56,795 nt of DNA, taken from contig NZ_JAPFPY010000031.1 in the NCBI RefSeq assembly GCF_026240945.1, positions 1-56,795 on the forward strand, written 5' to 3'. A program made the position numbers and the translations under genes. Source of the stretch: Mycolicibacterium sp. J2 (GTDB lineage: Bacteria > Actinomycetota > Actinomycetes > Mycobacteriales > Mycobacteriaceae). This document shows, piece after piece, positions 36,192 to 46,019 of the stretch (position 1 is the stretch's first letter; every line of letters starts with the position of its first letter). Under the pieces are notes generated by a model, which saw only the letters and a program-made list of their open reading frames with translations, was not told where the DNA came from and did not search any database.

Positions 36192-36806
36192 ATGACCGCC
36201 CTACCCCTTCGATTCGGCCTGGCCGCAGCCGCCCTGATCATCTCCGCGCTGAGCGGCTGCTCGACGGTCGCCGACGTCCGCAAGATCACCGATGCGGCCA
36301 CGTCGGCGGTCGAGCAGATCCAGGAGGGGACCGGGGCGCTGACCGAATCGACCGGCAGTGTGCTCACCGTGGACGGGTTGAACAAGGCGTTCGCGGCCAT
36401 CTCGGCGGAGGTGGGGGCCGACCCCATGCAGGTGGTCGAGGTGACCCTGGTCCCGACGACGGTCACGGTGGAGGCCGTCGATCCGAACGCGCCCACCGAA
36501 CTGAACCAGTGGACCTACACCGCCGGGCATGTCGGCGCCGCGCGGCCGGTGGACTATGACGACGATGCAGAGGCCCTGCGGCAGAACCTCTTTGCCATCA
36601 CCGAGGTGCCGGCCACGGCCATCATCGCCGCGGTCGACGGCGCCGTGGCCGCCAGCGGAATCGCCGACGGGAAGGTGCAGTCGGTAGTCGTCGACCGCAA
36701 CCTGCCGTTCGACGACAGCCTGCGCATCCTCGTCAACGTCGCAGGCGACCGAAGCAACAAGCAGGTGCGCGCCGACAGCGCCGGGCAGATCACCGACGTC
36801 GTCTGA
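36192..36806 (+). CDS. Putative lipoprotein of unknown function
   Basis: A 204-residue exported protein. The signal peptide ends with the lipobox ISALSGC, so Cys23 is the likely lipidation site. The mature part alternates helices and strands and contains no motif I recognise. AGAGGAGAGA precedes the ATG. It lies 18 bases before the S9 peptidase gene and may be cotranscribed. No function can be given. Confidence 0.75.
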   Translation: MTALPLRFGLAAAALIISALSGCSTVADVRKITDAATSAVEQIQEGTGALTESTGSVLTVDGLNKAFAAISAEVGADPMQVVEVTLVPTTVTVEAVDPNAPTELNQWTYTAGHVGAARPVDYDDDAEALRQNLFAITEVPATAIIAAVDGAVAASGIADGKVQSVVVDRNLPFDDSLRILVNVAGDRSNKQVRADSAGQITDVV

Positions 36807-36824
36807 ACGGGTTAGCGTGACGGG

Positions 36825-38801
36825 ATGACGCCTCGCCACGCCTTCGGTGACCTCGACCGCTTCTTGGAACTGCCCAGGGTTGCCGGGCTGGCCGTCGCGC
36901 CCGACGGCTCCCGGCTGGTCACCACCATCGCCGAGATCAACGACGAACACACCGAATTCGTCACGGCGATCTGGGAGCTGGATCCGGCCGGGCAGCGCCC
37001 CGCGCGGCGGCTGACTCGCGGAGCCAAGGGGGAAACGGCGCCGGCCTTCACCGCCGACGGCGACCTGCTGTTCATCGCAGCCCGCCCGACGGCCGGTGAC
37101 GACAAGCCGCCGGCGGCGCTGTGGCGGCTGCCCGCGTCCGGCGGTGAGGCCGTCGAACTGCTGACGCTGCCCGGCGGGATCGGTGCCGTGCACACCGCGA
37201 TGTCGGCCGACCGGGTCATCGTCACCGCGCCGCTGCTTCCGTCGGCGGCCACCGTGGCCGACGACGCCCGACTGCGCAAGCTGCGCAAGGACAACCAGGT
37301 CTCGGCCATTCTGCACAGCCGTTACCCGGTGCGGTACTGGGATCACGACCTCGGACCCGATCACCCGCACCTGCTCGATGCGGCCGACTCCCGTGACCTC
37401 ACCCCGTCACCGGGTGCGGCACTGCGTGAGGCCGGGGTGGCCGTCAGCGCCGACGGCAGCTTCGTGGTGACGTCCTGGCACGCGCCCGGGCCGGGCGCCT
37501 CGATCCGCGTCTGTCTGGTCCGCGTCGACACCGTCACCGGTGCGCGGCAGGTGATCGCCGAGGACCCGGACGCCGATCTGGGCCATCCCGCCATATCCCC
37601 GGACGGCAGCCGGCTGGCGTTCCTGCGCGAGACGGTGTCCACCCCCGATCAGGCGCCGCGAATCACGTTGTGCGTCATGACGTTCGGCGAGCCGTGGGTA
37701 CAGGTGGGTCAGGACTGGGATCGCTGGCCCGCCTCGGTCGGCTGGACGACCGACGGAACGGGCCTCGTCGTGACCGCCGACGACAACGGCAGATGCCCGA
37801 TCTTCGCGGTGGACCCGGACGGTGGTGCCGTCACCAGACTGACCGACGACGACTACAGCTATGCCGAGGTGCACACCGCGCCCGGCGGAGTCGTCTACGC
37901 GCTGCGCCATTCGTACACCGCGCCGCCTCATCCGGTGCGCATCCACGCCGACGGGCAGATCACGATATTGCCCTGCGTCGACCTCCCGGAACTGCCGGGC
38001 GACGTGGAAGAGATCACCGCAACGGCACCCGATGGCGTGCGGGTGCGGTCCTGGCTGGTGCTGCCGGAGACGACCGAACCGGCGCCCCTGCTGCTGTGGG
38101 TGCACGGTGGGCCGTTGGGCAGCTGGAACGCCTGGCACTGGCGGTGGAATCCGTGGCTGCTGGCCGCCGCGGGCTATGCCGTGCTGCTACCCGACCCGGC
38201 GCTGTCGACGGGGTACGGACAGGACTTCGTCCAGCGAGGCTGGGGCGCCTGGGGTGCGGCGCCCTACACGGATCTGATGGCGGCTACCGACGCGGCCTGT
38301 GCACACCCGCGGGTGGATGCCCGACGGACCGCCGCCATGGGCGGATCCTTCGGCGGTTACATGGCCAATTGGATCGCCGGACACACCGACCGGTTCGACG
38401 CGATCGTCACGCATGCCAGCCTGTGGGCGCTGGACCAGTTCGGGCACACCACCGACGGGGCATACTGGTGGGTGCGCGAGATGACCGAGCAGATGACGCA
38501 ACACAATTCACCGCACCGGCACGTCGCCCGGATCGGTCCCCCGATGCTGGTGATACACGGCGACAAGGACTATCGCGTCCCGGTCGGTGAGGCGTTGCGG
38601 CTCTGGTACGAACTGCTCACCGAGTCGGCGCTGCCTGCCGACGACGACGGCGACAGTCCGCACCGGTTCCTGTATTTCCCCACCGAAGGGCACTGGATCG
38701 CCGCGCCGCAGCACACCAAGATCTGGTACCAGGTGATCCTGGCTTTCCTGGCCCGGCACGTTCTGGGTGAGGACGGACCCCTGCCGGAGACGCTCGGGTA
38801 G
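36825..38801 (+). CDS. S9-family prolyl oligopeptidase-like serine peptidase
   Basis: A 658-residue peptidase of the acylaminoacyl-peptidase/dipeptidyl-peptidase type. Residues 1-400 form a beta-propeller with repeated blade motifs (AVAPDGSRLV, ISPDGSRLAFLRE); the last 250 are an alpha/beta hydrolase. The nucleophile Ser is in GGSFGGYMANW, the Asp in HGDKDYRVPVGEA and the His in FPTEGHWIAAP. LLLWVHGGPLGSW is the oxyanion region. No signal peptide, so it is probably cytoplasmic and cleaves short peptides. Confidence 0.92.
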   Translation: MTPRHAFGDLDRFLELPRVAGLAVAPDGSRLVTTIAEINDEHTEFVTAIWELDPAGQRPARRLTRGAKGETAPAFTADGDLLFIAARPTAGDDKPPAALWRLPASGGEAVELLTLPGGIGAVHTAMSADRVIVTAPLLPSAATVADDARLRKLRKDNQVSAILHSRYPVRYWDHDLGPDHPHLLDAADSRDLTPSPGAALREAGVAVSADGSFVVTSWHAPGPGASIRVCLVRVDTVTGARQVIAEDPDADLGHPAISPDGSRLAFLRETVSTPDQAPRITLCVMTFGEPWVQVGQDWDRWPASVGWTTDGTGLVVTADDNGRCPIFAVDPDGGAVTRLTDDDYSYAEVHTAPGGVVYALRHSYTAPPHPVRIHADGQITILPCVDLPELPGDVEEITATAPDGVRVRSWLVLPETTEPAPLLLWVHGGPLGSWNAWHWRWNPWLLAAAGYAVLLPDPALSTGYGQDFVQRGWGAWGAAPYTDLMAATDAACAHPRVDARRTAAMGGSFGGYMANWIAGHTDRFDAIVTHASLWALDQFGHTTDGAYWWVREMTEQMTQHNSPHRHVARIGPPMLVIHGDKDYRVPVGEALRLWYELLTESALPADDDGDSPHRFLYFPTEGHWIAAPQHTKIWYQVILAFLARHVLGEDGPLPETLG

Positions 38802-38811
38802 CTTCGGGCTC

Positions 38812-40065
38812 ATGACCACGCAGCGGGAATTCGCCCTCGTCCTCTATGGCGCCACCGGGTTCGCCGGCAAACTCACCGCGGAATACCTGGCCACGGCCGG
38901 TGCGTCGGCCCGGATCGCCCTGGCCGGCCGGTCGGCGGAGAAGGTGCGGGCGGTGCGCGACAGCCTCGGCGAGCCCGCGCATACCTGGCCCGTCATCGAG
39001 GCCGACACGAGCGCTCCGGCCTCGCTGGCGGCGATGGCCGCCCGCACCCAGGTGGTGGTGACCACGGTCGGGCCCTACACCCGCTACGGGCTGCCGCTGG
39101 TGGCGGCCTGCGTAGAAGCCGGAACCGACTACGCCGACCTGACCGGGGAGACACCCTTCATCCGCGACAGCGCCGACCAGTTCCACAAGCAGGCCGCCGA
39201 CACCGGAGCCCGCATCGTGCACTCCTGCGGATTCGACTCGATCCCTTCCGATCTCACCGTCTATGCGCTCTATCACCGCTCGCGCAAGGACGGCTCGGGC
39301 GAGCTCACCGACACCGACCTGGTGTTGCGCCGGTTCGCCGGCGGGGTCTCCGGCGGCACCGTCGCGTCGATGGTGGAGTTCTTCCGCACCGCCGCAAGCG
39401 ATCCCGACATCCGGCGCGCGATGCTCGATCCCTACACGCTGAGCACCGACCGCGCCGCCGAGCCCGAGCTCGGCCACCAATCGGACACGCCCTGGCGTCG
39501 CGGTGTCCAGATCGCCCCGGAACTGACGGGTATCTGGACCGGTGCGTTCGCCATGGCGGCACCCAACTCGCGAATCGTGCGCCGCAGCAACGCACTTCTC
39601 GACTGGGCGTACGGCCGGAAATTCCGGTACGCCGAGCACATGAGCACCGGCTCGTCGGTCCTGGCGCCCGTCGCGTCCGCGGTGGACACGGCGGTCAACG
39701 CCGCGGCGTTCGGCCTCGGGATGAAATACCTCGACAAGGTGCCGTCGACGGTGCTGGAGCGGATCACCCCCAAACCGGGCAGCGGGCCCAGCGAACGGAC
39801 CCGGGACAAGGGGCATTACCGCATCGAGACCTACACCACCACCAGTAGCGGTGCCCGGTACCGCGCCGTCATCGCCCAGCAGGGCGACCCCGGATACAAG
39901 GCCACTGCGGTGCTGCTCGGCGAGAGCGGCCTGGCGCTGGCGCTCGACCGGGACCGGCTCTCGGACCTGCGCGGCGTGCTCACCCCGGCCGCGGCGATGG
40001 GTGACGCGCTGCTCACCCGGTTGCCCGCCGCCGGCGTGACGTTGGAGACCACCCGGCTGAATTGA
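38812..40065 (+). CDS. Saccharopine dehydrogenase-like oxidoreductase (trans-acting enoyl reductase type)
   Basis: A 417-residue protein with a Rossmann fold at the N-terminus (LVLYGATGFAGKLTAEYLA) and the family block ADLTGETPFIRDSADQFHKQAADTGARIVHSCGFDSIPSD. It is the counterpart of Rv2449c at the same place in M. tuberculosis and a paralogue of the trans-acting enoyl reductase of phthiocerol and phenolglycolipid synthesis. ATG 38812 lies 10 bases after the peptidase gene. Its lipid substrate here is unknown; these proteins do not make lysine. Confidence 0.85.
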   Translation: MTTQREFALVLYGATGFAGKLTAEYLATAGASARIALAGRSAEKVRAVRDSLGEPAHTWPVIEADTSAPASLAAMAARTQVVVTTVGPYTRYGLPLVAACVEAGTDYADLTGETPFIRDSADQFHKQAADTGARIVHSCGFDSIPSDLTVYALYHRSRKDGSGELTDTDLVLRRFAGGVSGGTVASMVEFFRTAASDPDIRRAMLDPYTLSTDRAAEPELGHQSDTPWRRGVQIAPELTGIWTGAFAMAAPNSRIVRRSNALLDWAYGRKFRYAEHMSTGSSVLAPVASAVDTAVNAAAFGLGMKYLDKVPSTVLERITPKPGSGPSERTRDKGHYRIETYTTTSSGARYRAVIAQQGDPGYKATAVLLGESGLALALDRDRLSDLRGVLTPAAAMGDALLTRLPAAGVTLETTRLN

Positions 40066-40159
40066 AACCGGCGAGCGCCGAACACCTGTGGGCGAGGGCC
40101 GAATACGGCTAGGGTCGACCGCGGGTGGAACTTCAACCAGCGATGAAGGTGGGGACGAC

Positions 40160-40729
40160 ATGGCCGGTCTTGATGATCTTTACGCTCAGATTCCGGTACA
40201 GGACATTGCCTCGCGGCTCGGCGCCGATGAAGGCGAGGTGAACAACGCCATCCGGACCCTGGTGCCGGCCCTGGTCGGCGGCCTGCAGCACAACGTGCAG
40301 TCGGGTGACATCGACTCGAGTCAATTGGAGTCCGCCGTCTCCGCGCAGGGTGCCAGTGGCCTGCTCGACGGCGGGGTCAGCGTCGACCAGGTGGACCAGG
40401 TCGAGGGTGACAACATCGTGGCCAACATCTTCGGCGGTAACGACAGTGGCCAGGTCGCGGCCGCGCTGGCGGGCGGCGGCGCCGGGGGCAGCAACCTGAT
40501 CAAGCAGTTGCTGCCGATCCTGGCTCCCATCGTGCTGGCCTATATCGGCAAGCAGTTCGCCCAGAAGAGCGGCCAGGGGCAGCCCGAAGCCGCGTCCTCC
40601 GGCGGTGGGCTGGGTGACGTGCTGGGCAGCATCCTGGGCAGCGTGCTCGGCGGCTCCGGCGGGCAGGGCGGCAATCAGGGAAATGTCATCGGCGACATCC
40701 TGGGTGGGCTGCTGGGCGGCAAGAAGTGA
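40160..40729 (+). CDS. DUF937 domain protein
   Basis: A 189-residue protein with the DUF937 fold: helices with LYAQIPVQDIASRLGADEGEVNNAIRTLVPALVGGLQ, then repeated helical pairs and a Gly-rich hydrophobic C-terminus (GGGLGDVLGSILGSVLGG). Members occur widely in actinobacteria, and the related YidB has no established function. AAGGTGGGG precedes the ATG. It stands alone between the enoyl reductase-like gene and valS. Confidence 0.85.
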   Translation: MAGLDDLYAQIPVQDIASRLGADEGEVNNAIRTLVPALVGGLQHNVQSGDIDSSQLESAVSAQGASGLLDGGVSVDQVDQVEGDNIVANIFGGNDSGQVAAALAGGGAGGSNLIKQLLPILAPIVLAYIGKQFAQKSGQGQPEAASSGGGLGDVLGSILGSVLGGSGGQGGNQGNVIGDILGGLLGGKK

Positions 40730-40731
40730 TT

Positions 40732-40773
40732 TGTGGAGCCGCACCCGTAATGGGTGGCTGTTGCGGCTCCACA
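40732..40773 (+). terminator. Hairpin after the DUF937 gene
   Basis: TGTGGAGCCGCA (40732-40743) pairs perfectly with TGCGGCTCCACA (40762-40773) around an 18-base loop, directly after the stop. There is no U-run; likely a tail-less mycobacterial terminator. Confidence 0.65.
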
Positions 40774-40830
40774 GATCGCCGGGAACGGGGGCTTGTTCGG
40801 CCACTCGTCCGGTTTCCTTAGAATCGAGCG

Positions 40831-43467
40831 GTGACTGCCAGCCCTTCCTCGCGCGCCGATGCCCTGCCCAAGTCCTGGGAGCCGGGTGCGGTAGAGAGCG
40901 AGCTGTATCAGGGTTGGGTCGACGCCGGCTACTTCACCGCCGACCCGTCGAGCACCAAGCCGCCGTACTCGCTCGTGCTGCCGCCCCCCAACGTGACGGG
41001 CAGCCTGCACATGGGCCACGCCCTGGACCACACCCTGATGGACGCGCTGACCCGCCGCAAGCGCATGCAGGGTTACGAGGTGCTGTGGCTGCCCGGCATG
41101 GACCACGCCGGCATCGCCACGCAGTCGGTGGTGGAAAAGCAGCTGGCCGTCGACGGCAAGACCAAGGAGGACTTCGGTCGCGAGCTGTTCATCGAGAAGG
41201 TGTGGGACTGGAAACGCGAATCCGGCGGCACCATCGGCGGGCAGATGCGCCGGCTGGGCGACGGGGTGGACTGGAGCCGCGACCGCTTCACCATGGACGA
41301 GGGCCTGTCCCGCGCCGTCCGCACCATCTTCAAGCGGCTCTACGACGCCGGGCTGATCTACCAGGCCGAGCGGCTGGTGAACTGGTCGCCGGTGCTACGG
41401 ACCGCGATCAGCGATCTCGAGGTCAAGTACGAGGACGTCGAGGGCGAGCTGGTTTCCTTCCGGTACGGCTCCATGGACGACACGCAGCCGCATATCGTGG
41501 TGGCCACCACCCGGCTGGAGACCATGCTCGGTGACACCGCCATCGCGGTGCATCCCGACGATGAGCGCTACCGCGCCCTGGTCGGCAAGACCCTGCCGCA
41601 CCCCTTCCTCGATCGTGAGATCGTCATCGTCGCCGACGAGCACGTCGACCCCGAATTCGGTACCGGTGCAGTCAAAGTCACGCCCGCGCACGACCCGAAC
41701 GACTTCGAGATCGGCGTCCGGCACAACCTGCCGATGCCGTCGATCCTCGACATCACGGGTGCGATCACCGGCACCGGAACGCAATTCGACGGTATGGACC
41801 GGTTCCAGGCCCGGGTGGCGGTGCGCGAGGCGCTGGCCGCGCAGGGCCGCATCGTCGCCGAGAAGCGGCCCTACCTGCACAGCGTCGGGCATTCCGAGCG
41901 CAGCGGCGAACCCATCGAGCCGCGGCTGAGCCTGCAGTGGTGGGTCAAGGTCGAATCGCTGGCCCAGGCGGCCGGTGACGCGGTGCGCGGTGGTGACACC
42001 GTGATCCACCCGGCCAGCCTGGAACCGCGCTGGTTCGCCTGGGTGGACAACATGCACGACTGGTGCATCTCGCGCCAGCTGTGGTGGGGCCACCGCATTC
42101 CGATCTGGCACGGCCCCGACGGCCAGCAGGTGTGCCTGGGTCCCGACGAGACCCCGCCCGAGGGTTGGGTGCAGGACCCCGATGTGCTCGACACCTGGTT
42201 CTCCTCGGCGCTGTGGCCGTTCTCCACGATGGGCTGGCCCGAGCGTACCCCGGAGCTGGAGAAGTTCTATCCGACCAGCGTGCTGGTCACCGGCTACGAC
42301 ATCCTGTTCTTCTGGGTGGCCCGGATGATGATGTTCGGCACCTTCGTCGCCGGCGACGACGCGATCGGCGCCGGTTCCGTGCCGTTCCGGAATGTGTTCC
42401 TGCACGGCCTGATTCGCGACGAATTCGGTCGCAAGATGAGCAAGTCCAAGGGCAACGGCATCGACCCGCTGGACTGGGTGGAGAAGTTCGGTGCCGACGC
42501 GCTGCGCTTCACCCTGGCCCGTGGGGCCAGTCCCGGCGGTGACCTGTCCATCGGTGAGGACCATGCCCGCGCGTCACGTAACTTCGCCACCAAGCTGTTC
42601 AACGCCACCAAGTTCGCGCTGATGAACGGCGCGGCACCGGCCCCGCTGCCGGCGGCCGGTGAGCTGACCGACGCCGACCGCTGGATCCTGGGCCGACTCG
42701 ACGAGGTGCGCGCCGAGGCGGACGCGGCTTTCGAGAGCTACGAGTTCAGCCGCGCCTGCGAGGCGCTGTACCACTTCGCCTGGGACGAGTTCTGCGACTG
42801 GTATGTCGAGCTGGCGAAAGTCCAGATCTCACAGGGTCTTTCGCACACCACGGCGGTGCTCGCCGCGGTGCTGGACACACTGCTCAAACTGCTGCACCCG
42901 GTGGTGCCGTTCGTCACCGAGACGCTGTGGAAGACGCTCACCGGTGGTGAGTCGATCGTCGTCGCCGACTGGCCCGAGCCATCGGGCTTCGCGCCGGATG
43001 CGGTCGCCACCCGGCGCATCACCGACATGCAGAAGCTGGTCACCGAGGTGCGCCGGTTCCGCAGTGACCAGGGCCTGGCCGACCGGCAGCGGGTGCCGGC
43101 CAGGCTCAGCGGCCTGGACGCCGCCGACGTGGAATCGCAGCTGCCGGCGGTCACCGCGCTGGCCTGGCTCACCGAACCGGCCGACGGTTTCACCGCCTCG
43201 GCATCGGTCGAGGTGCGCCTGACCGAGGGCACCGTGGTGGTCGAGGTGGACACCTCCGGCACCGTCGACGTCGCCGCCGAACGGCGCCGTCTGGAGAAGG
43301 ACCTGGCCGCGGCGGAGAAGGAATTGGCGCAAACCACGGGCAAACTCGGCAACGCCGAGTTCCTTGCCAAGGCGCCCGAGGCCGTCGTCGACAAGATCAA
43401 GGGCCGCCGCCAGCTGGCGCAGGAAGAGGTCGAGCGGATCACGGCGCGGCTCACCGGGTTGCGATGA
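40831..43467 (+). CDS. valS: Valyl-tRNA synthetase
   Basis: An 878-residue class I synthetase. HMGH (the HIGH motif) is at 60-63 in PPPNVTGSLHMGHAL and KMSKS at 535-539. Between them lie the editing domain (TTRLETMLGDTAIAVHPDD) and the valine-specific block WCISRQLWWGHRIP. The C-terminal coiled coil (about 815-878, AAERRRLEKDLAAAEKELAQ) is the tRNA-binding arm. GTG start. Begins the run valS-folC-DUF4233-ndk. Confidence 0.98.
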   Translation: MTASPSSRADALPKSWEPGAVESELYQGWVDAGYFTADPSSTKPPYSLVLPPPNVTGSLHMGHALDHTLMDALTRRKRMQGYEVLWLPGMDHAGIATQSVVEKQLAVDGKTKEDFGRELFIEKVWDWKRESGGTIGGQMRRLGDGVDWSRDRFTMDEGLSRAVRTIFKRLYDAGLIYQAERLVNWSPVLRTAISDLEVKYEDVEGELVSFRYGSMDDTQPHIVVATTRLETMLGDTAIAVHPDDERYRALVGKTLPHPFLDREIVIVADEHVDPEFGTGAVKVTPAHDPNDFEIGVRHNLPMPSILDITGAITGTGTQFDGMDRFQARVAVREALAAQGRIVAEKRPYLHSVGHSERSGEPIEPRLSLQWWVKVESLAQAAGDAVRGGDTVIHPASLEPRWFAWVDNMHDWCISRQLWWGHRIPIWHGPDGQQVCLGPDETPPEGWVQDPDVLDTWFSSALWPFSTMGWPERTPELEKFYPTSVLVTGYDILFFWVARMMMFGTFVAGDDAIGAGSVPFRNVFLHGLIRDEFGRKMSKSKGNGIDPLDWVEKFGADALRFTLARGASPGGDLSIGEDHARASRNFATKLFNATKFALMNGAAPAPLPAAGELTDADRWILGRLDEVRAEADAAFESYEFSRACEALYHFAWDEFCDWYVELAKVQISQGLSHTTAVLAAVLDTLLKLLHPVVPFVTETLWKTLTGGESIVVADWPEPSGFAPDAVATRRITDMQKLVTEVRRFRSDQGLADRQRVPARLSGLDAADVESQLPAVTALAWLTEPADGFTASASVEVRLTEGTVVVEVDTSGTVDVAAERRRLEKDLAAAEKELAQTTGKLGNAEFLAKAPEAVVDKIKGRRQLAQEEVERITARLTGLR

Positions 43468-44882
43468 GCAATCCGGAGCCCACCCCGGACGAGATCGCGG
43501 CGCTGCTGCAGGTCGAGCACCTGCTCGACCAGCGGTGGCCGGAAACCAAGATCGAGCCGAGCACCGCGCGTGTCGAGGCGCTGCTGGAGCTGTTGGGTTC
43601 GCCGCAGCGCAGCTATCCGTCGATCCACATCGCCGGTACCAACGGCAAGACGTCGGTCGCGCGGATGGTCGATGCCCTGCTGACCGCGCTGCACCGGCGC
43701 ACCGGGCGGACCACCAGCCCGCACCTGCAGTCGGCCGTCGAACGCATCTCGATCGACGGAAAGCCCATCAGCCCAGCGCAATACGTCGCCACCTACCGTG
43801 AGATCGAACCGTTCGTCGAGCTCGTCGACGCGCAATCCGAAGCGGCCGGCGGGCCGAAAATGAGCAAATTCGAGGTGCTCACCGTGATGGCATTCGCGGC
43901 CTTCGCCGATGCGCCCGTCGACGTCGCGGTGGTCGAAACCGGCCTCGGTGGCCGGTGGGATGCCACCAACGTGGTCAACGCGCCGGTCGTGGTCATCACC
44001 CCGATCGGCATGGACCACACCGAGTTCCTGGGCGACACCATCGCTCAGATCGCGGGGGAGAAGGCCGGCATCATCACCAAGCAGGTAGAGGACCCTGTGC
44101 CTTCAGGCACGGATGAGAGCACGGTCGCGGTGATCGGCCGCCAGCCGGCGGAGGCGATGGAAGTGCTGCTGGCCCAAGCCGTGACGGCCAACGCCGCGGT
44201 GGCCCGGGAGGATTCGGAGTTCGCGGTGCTCAGCCGCCAGATCGCCATCGGCGGCCAGGTGCTGTCCCTGCAGGGGCTGGGCGGGACGTACGACGACATC
44301 TTCCTGCCGTTGCACGGCGAGCATCAGGCGCACAACGCCGTTCTCGCGCTGGCCGCCGTCGAGGCGTTCTTCGGGGCGGGCGCGCAACGCCAACTCGACA
44401 TCGACGCCGTCCGCGCGGGATTCGCCGCCGCGGCCAGTCCCGGGCGGCTGGAGCGGGTGCGCACCGCGCCCACGGTCTTCCTGGACGCCGCGCACAACCC
44501 GGCCGGTGCCACCGCGCTGACCGCCGCGCTGGCCGAGGAGTTCGACTTCCGCTATCTCGTCGGCGTGGTGTCGGTGATGGGGGACAAGGACGTCGACGGC
44601 ATCCTGACCGCGCTGGAACCCGCGTTCGACCAGATCGTCGTCACGCACAACGGTTCGCCGCGCGCCATGAGCGTCGAGGAACTCGCGCTGCGCGCGGAGG
44701 AGCGGTTCGGCCCGGAGCGCGTCATCACGGCCGCGACCCTGCCCGACGCGATCGAGACGGCCATCGCGGCGGTGGAGGAGTCCAGCGGCGGCGAAGGGCT
44801 GTCCGGCAGCGGCATCGTCGTCACCGGCTCGGTGGTGACGGCGGGCGCCGCGCGGACCTTGTTCGGGCGGGATCCCGCATGA
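43464..44882 (+). CDS. folC: Folylpolyglutamate/dihydrofolate synthase FolC
   Basis: A 472-residue Mur-ligase-family enzyme adding glutamate to folates. The P-loop is HIAGTNGKTSVARMV around residue 55-70, the family motif TSPHLQSAVERISIDG follows, then VVETGLGGRWDATN, ITPIGMDHTEFLG and, in the C-terminal domain, FLDAAHNPAGA. ATG overlaps the valS stop by 4 bases. Confidence 0.97.
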   Translation: MSNPEPTPDEIAALLQVEHLLDQRWPETKIEPSTARVEALLELLGSPQRSYPSIHIAGTNGKTSVARMVDALLTALHRRTGRTTSPHLQSAVERISIDGKPISPAQYVATYREIEPFVELVDAQSEAAGGPKMSKFEVLTVMAFAAFADAPVDVAVVETGLGGRWDATNVVNAPVVVITPIGMDHTEFLGDTIAQIAGEKAGIITKQVEDPVPSGTDESTVAVIGRQPAEAMEVLLAQAVTANAAVAREDSEFAVLSRQIAIGGQVLSLQGLGGTYDDIFLPLHGEHQAHNAVLALAAVEAFFGAGAQRQLDIDAVRAGFAAAASPGRLERVRTAPTVFLDAAHNPAGATALTAALAEEFDFRYLVGVVSVMGDKDVDGILTALEPAFDQIVVTHNGSPRAMSVEELALRAEERFGPERVITAATLPDAIETAIAAVEESSGGEGLSGSGIVVTGSVVTAGAARTLFGRDPA

Positions 44883-45268
44883 GCGCCCCCGATCCGTGGA
44901 AGAGCTTCCGCGGCGTGATGGCCGGCACGCTGATCCTGGAGGCCATCGTCGTATTGCTGGCGCTGCCGGTGGTGTCGTTCGGTACCGGCGGCCTGACCTG
45001 GGTGTCCGGCGGGTTCCTGATCGGCATGACGGTGCTGTTGGTGCTGCTGTCGGGGATCCAGGGCCGGCCGGGCGCCATCTGGATCAATTTCGGCGTGCAG
45101 CTGGTGCTCGTCGGCGGGGCGTTCATCCACTGGGGCATCGGCTTCATCGGGGTGGTGTTCGCGTTGGTCTGGGCGTTGTTGATCTTCTTGCGCGGTGAGG
45201 TCAAGCGCCGCCAGGAACGCGGCCTTTTGCCTGGTCAACGCCCCCGCGACGAGGGCGCCGCGGACTGA
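44879..45268 (+). CDS. DUF4233 membrane protein
   Basis: A 129-residue inner-membrane protein with four hydrophobic helices (LILEAIVVLLALPVVSF and three further, up to about residue 105) and a basic cytoplasmic tail. Equivalent to Rv2446c in position. ATG overlaps the folC stop by 4 bases. No function is known for the family. Confidence 0.88.
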   Translation: MSAPDPWKSFRGVMAGTLILEAIVVLLALPVVSFGTGGLTWVSGGFLIGMTVLLVLLSGIQGRPGAIWINFGVQLVLVGGAFIHWGIGFIGVVFALVWALLIFLRGEVKRRQERGLLPGQRPRDEGAAD

Positions 45269-45305
45269 TTTCTCGGATCGATTACCGACCGGTACGCTGT
45301 CCGCC

Positions 45306-45725
45306 GTGACTGAGCGCACCCTTGTTCTGATCAAGCCCGACGGCGTCCAGCGGCACCTGATCGGTGAGATTGTCAGCCGGATCGAGCGCAAGGGCCTGAC
45401 GTTCGCGGCTCTGGAACTGAAGGTCGTCAGCGACGAGCTGGCCCGCCAGCATTACGCCGAGCACGACGGCAAGCCGTTCTTCGGTTCGTTGCTGGAGTTC
45501 ATCACCTCAGGGCCCGTGGTCGCGGCCGTGGTCGAGGGACCGCGGGCGATCGCCGCGTTCCGCCAGATCGCCGGCGGCACCGATCCGGTGGAGAAGGCCA
45601 CGCCAGGCACCATCCGTGGCGACCTGGCCTTGGTCACCCAGGACAACCTGGTCCACGGCTCGGATTCGCCGGAGTCGGCGGCCCGGGAAATCGCCCTCTG
45701 GTTCCCGGGCTTGGCAGGCGCTTAG
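45306..45725 (+). CDS. ndk: Nucleoside diphosphate kinase
   Basis: A 139-residue NTP-forming phosphotransferase. TLVLIKPDGVQRHLIGEI at the start, and the catalytic His in NLVHGSDSPESAAREI. GTG 45306 gives the usual family N-terminus (MTERTLVLIKPDGV). Follows DUF4233 by 37 bases. Confidence 0.98.
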   Translation: MTERTLVLIKPDGVQRHLIGEIVSRIERKGLTFAALELKVVSDELARQHYAEHDGKPFFGSLLEFITSGPVVAAVVEGPRAIAAFRQIAGGTDPVEKATPGTIRGDLALVTQDNLVHGSDSPESAAREIALWFPGLAGA

Positions 45726-46019
45726 CTCGCCGTTCGGCCGCTTCGTCAGATTCCGGCCCGCGGTATGGGATACTGGCCGTGGGAGACCGGCGCCACTACG
45801 GGGCCGGCCTCCCGGATGAAGACTTCGACGAGCGCGACCATCGCCACAAGCGGTGCGGCGCCGACCGTCCAGCCATCATTCAGCCAGGCACCGAGTGGGT
45901 TCATCCCGAACCGCTCGGGGCGAGACCATGACAAGTCCGGGGGAAGTGTCCCGGATCCATAGCGGAAGCCCTCGCGTGGCCGCGTCGAACTGACGCGCCC
46001 GGGGGCTTGAGGAGAATAC
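45726..46019 (+). promoter_or_regulatory. Promoter and structured 5' leader of rne
   Basis: 294 bases without a gene. A -10-like GGTATGGGATACT lies near 45762-45774. A strong hairpin follows: GGGAG-CCGGC (45781-45791) pairs with GCCGG-CTCCC (45803-45813) with one A-C mismatch. That leaves a long leader of about 240 bases. RNase E leaders are known in E. coli to be the target of autoregulation; a parallel here is inference. Confidence 0.45.
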
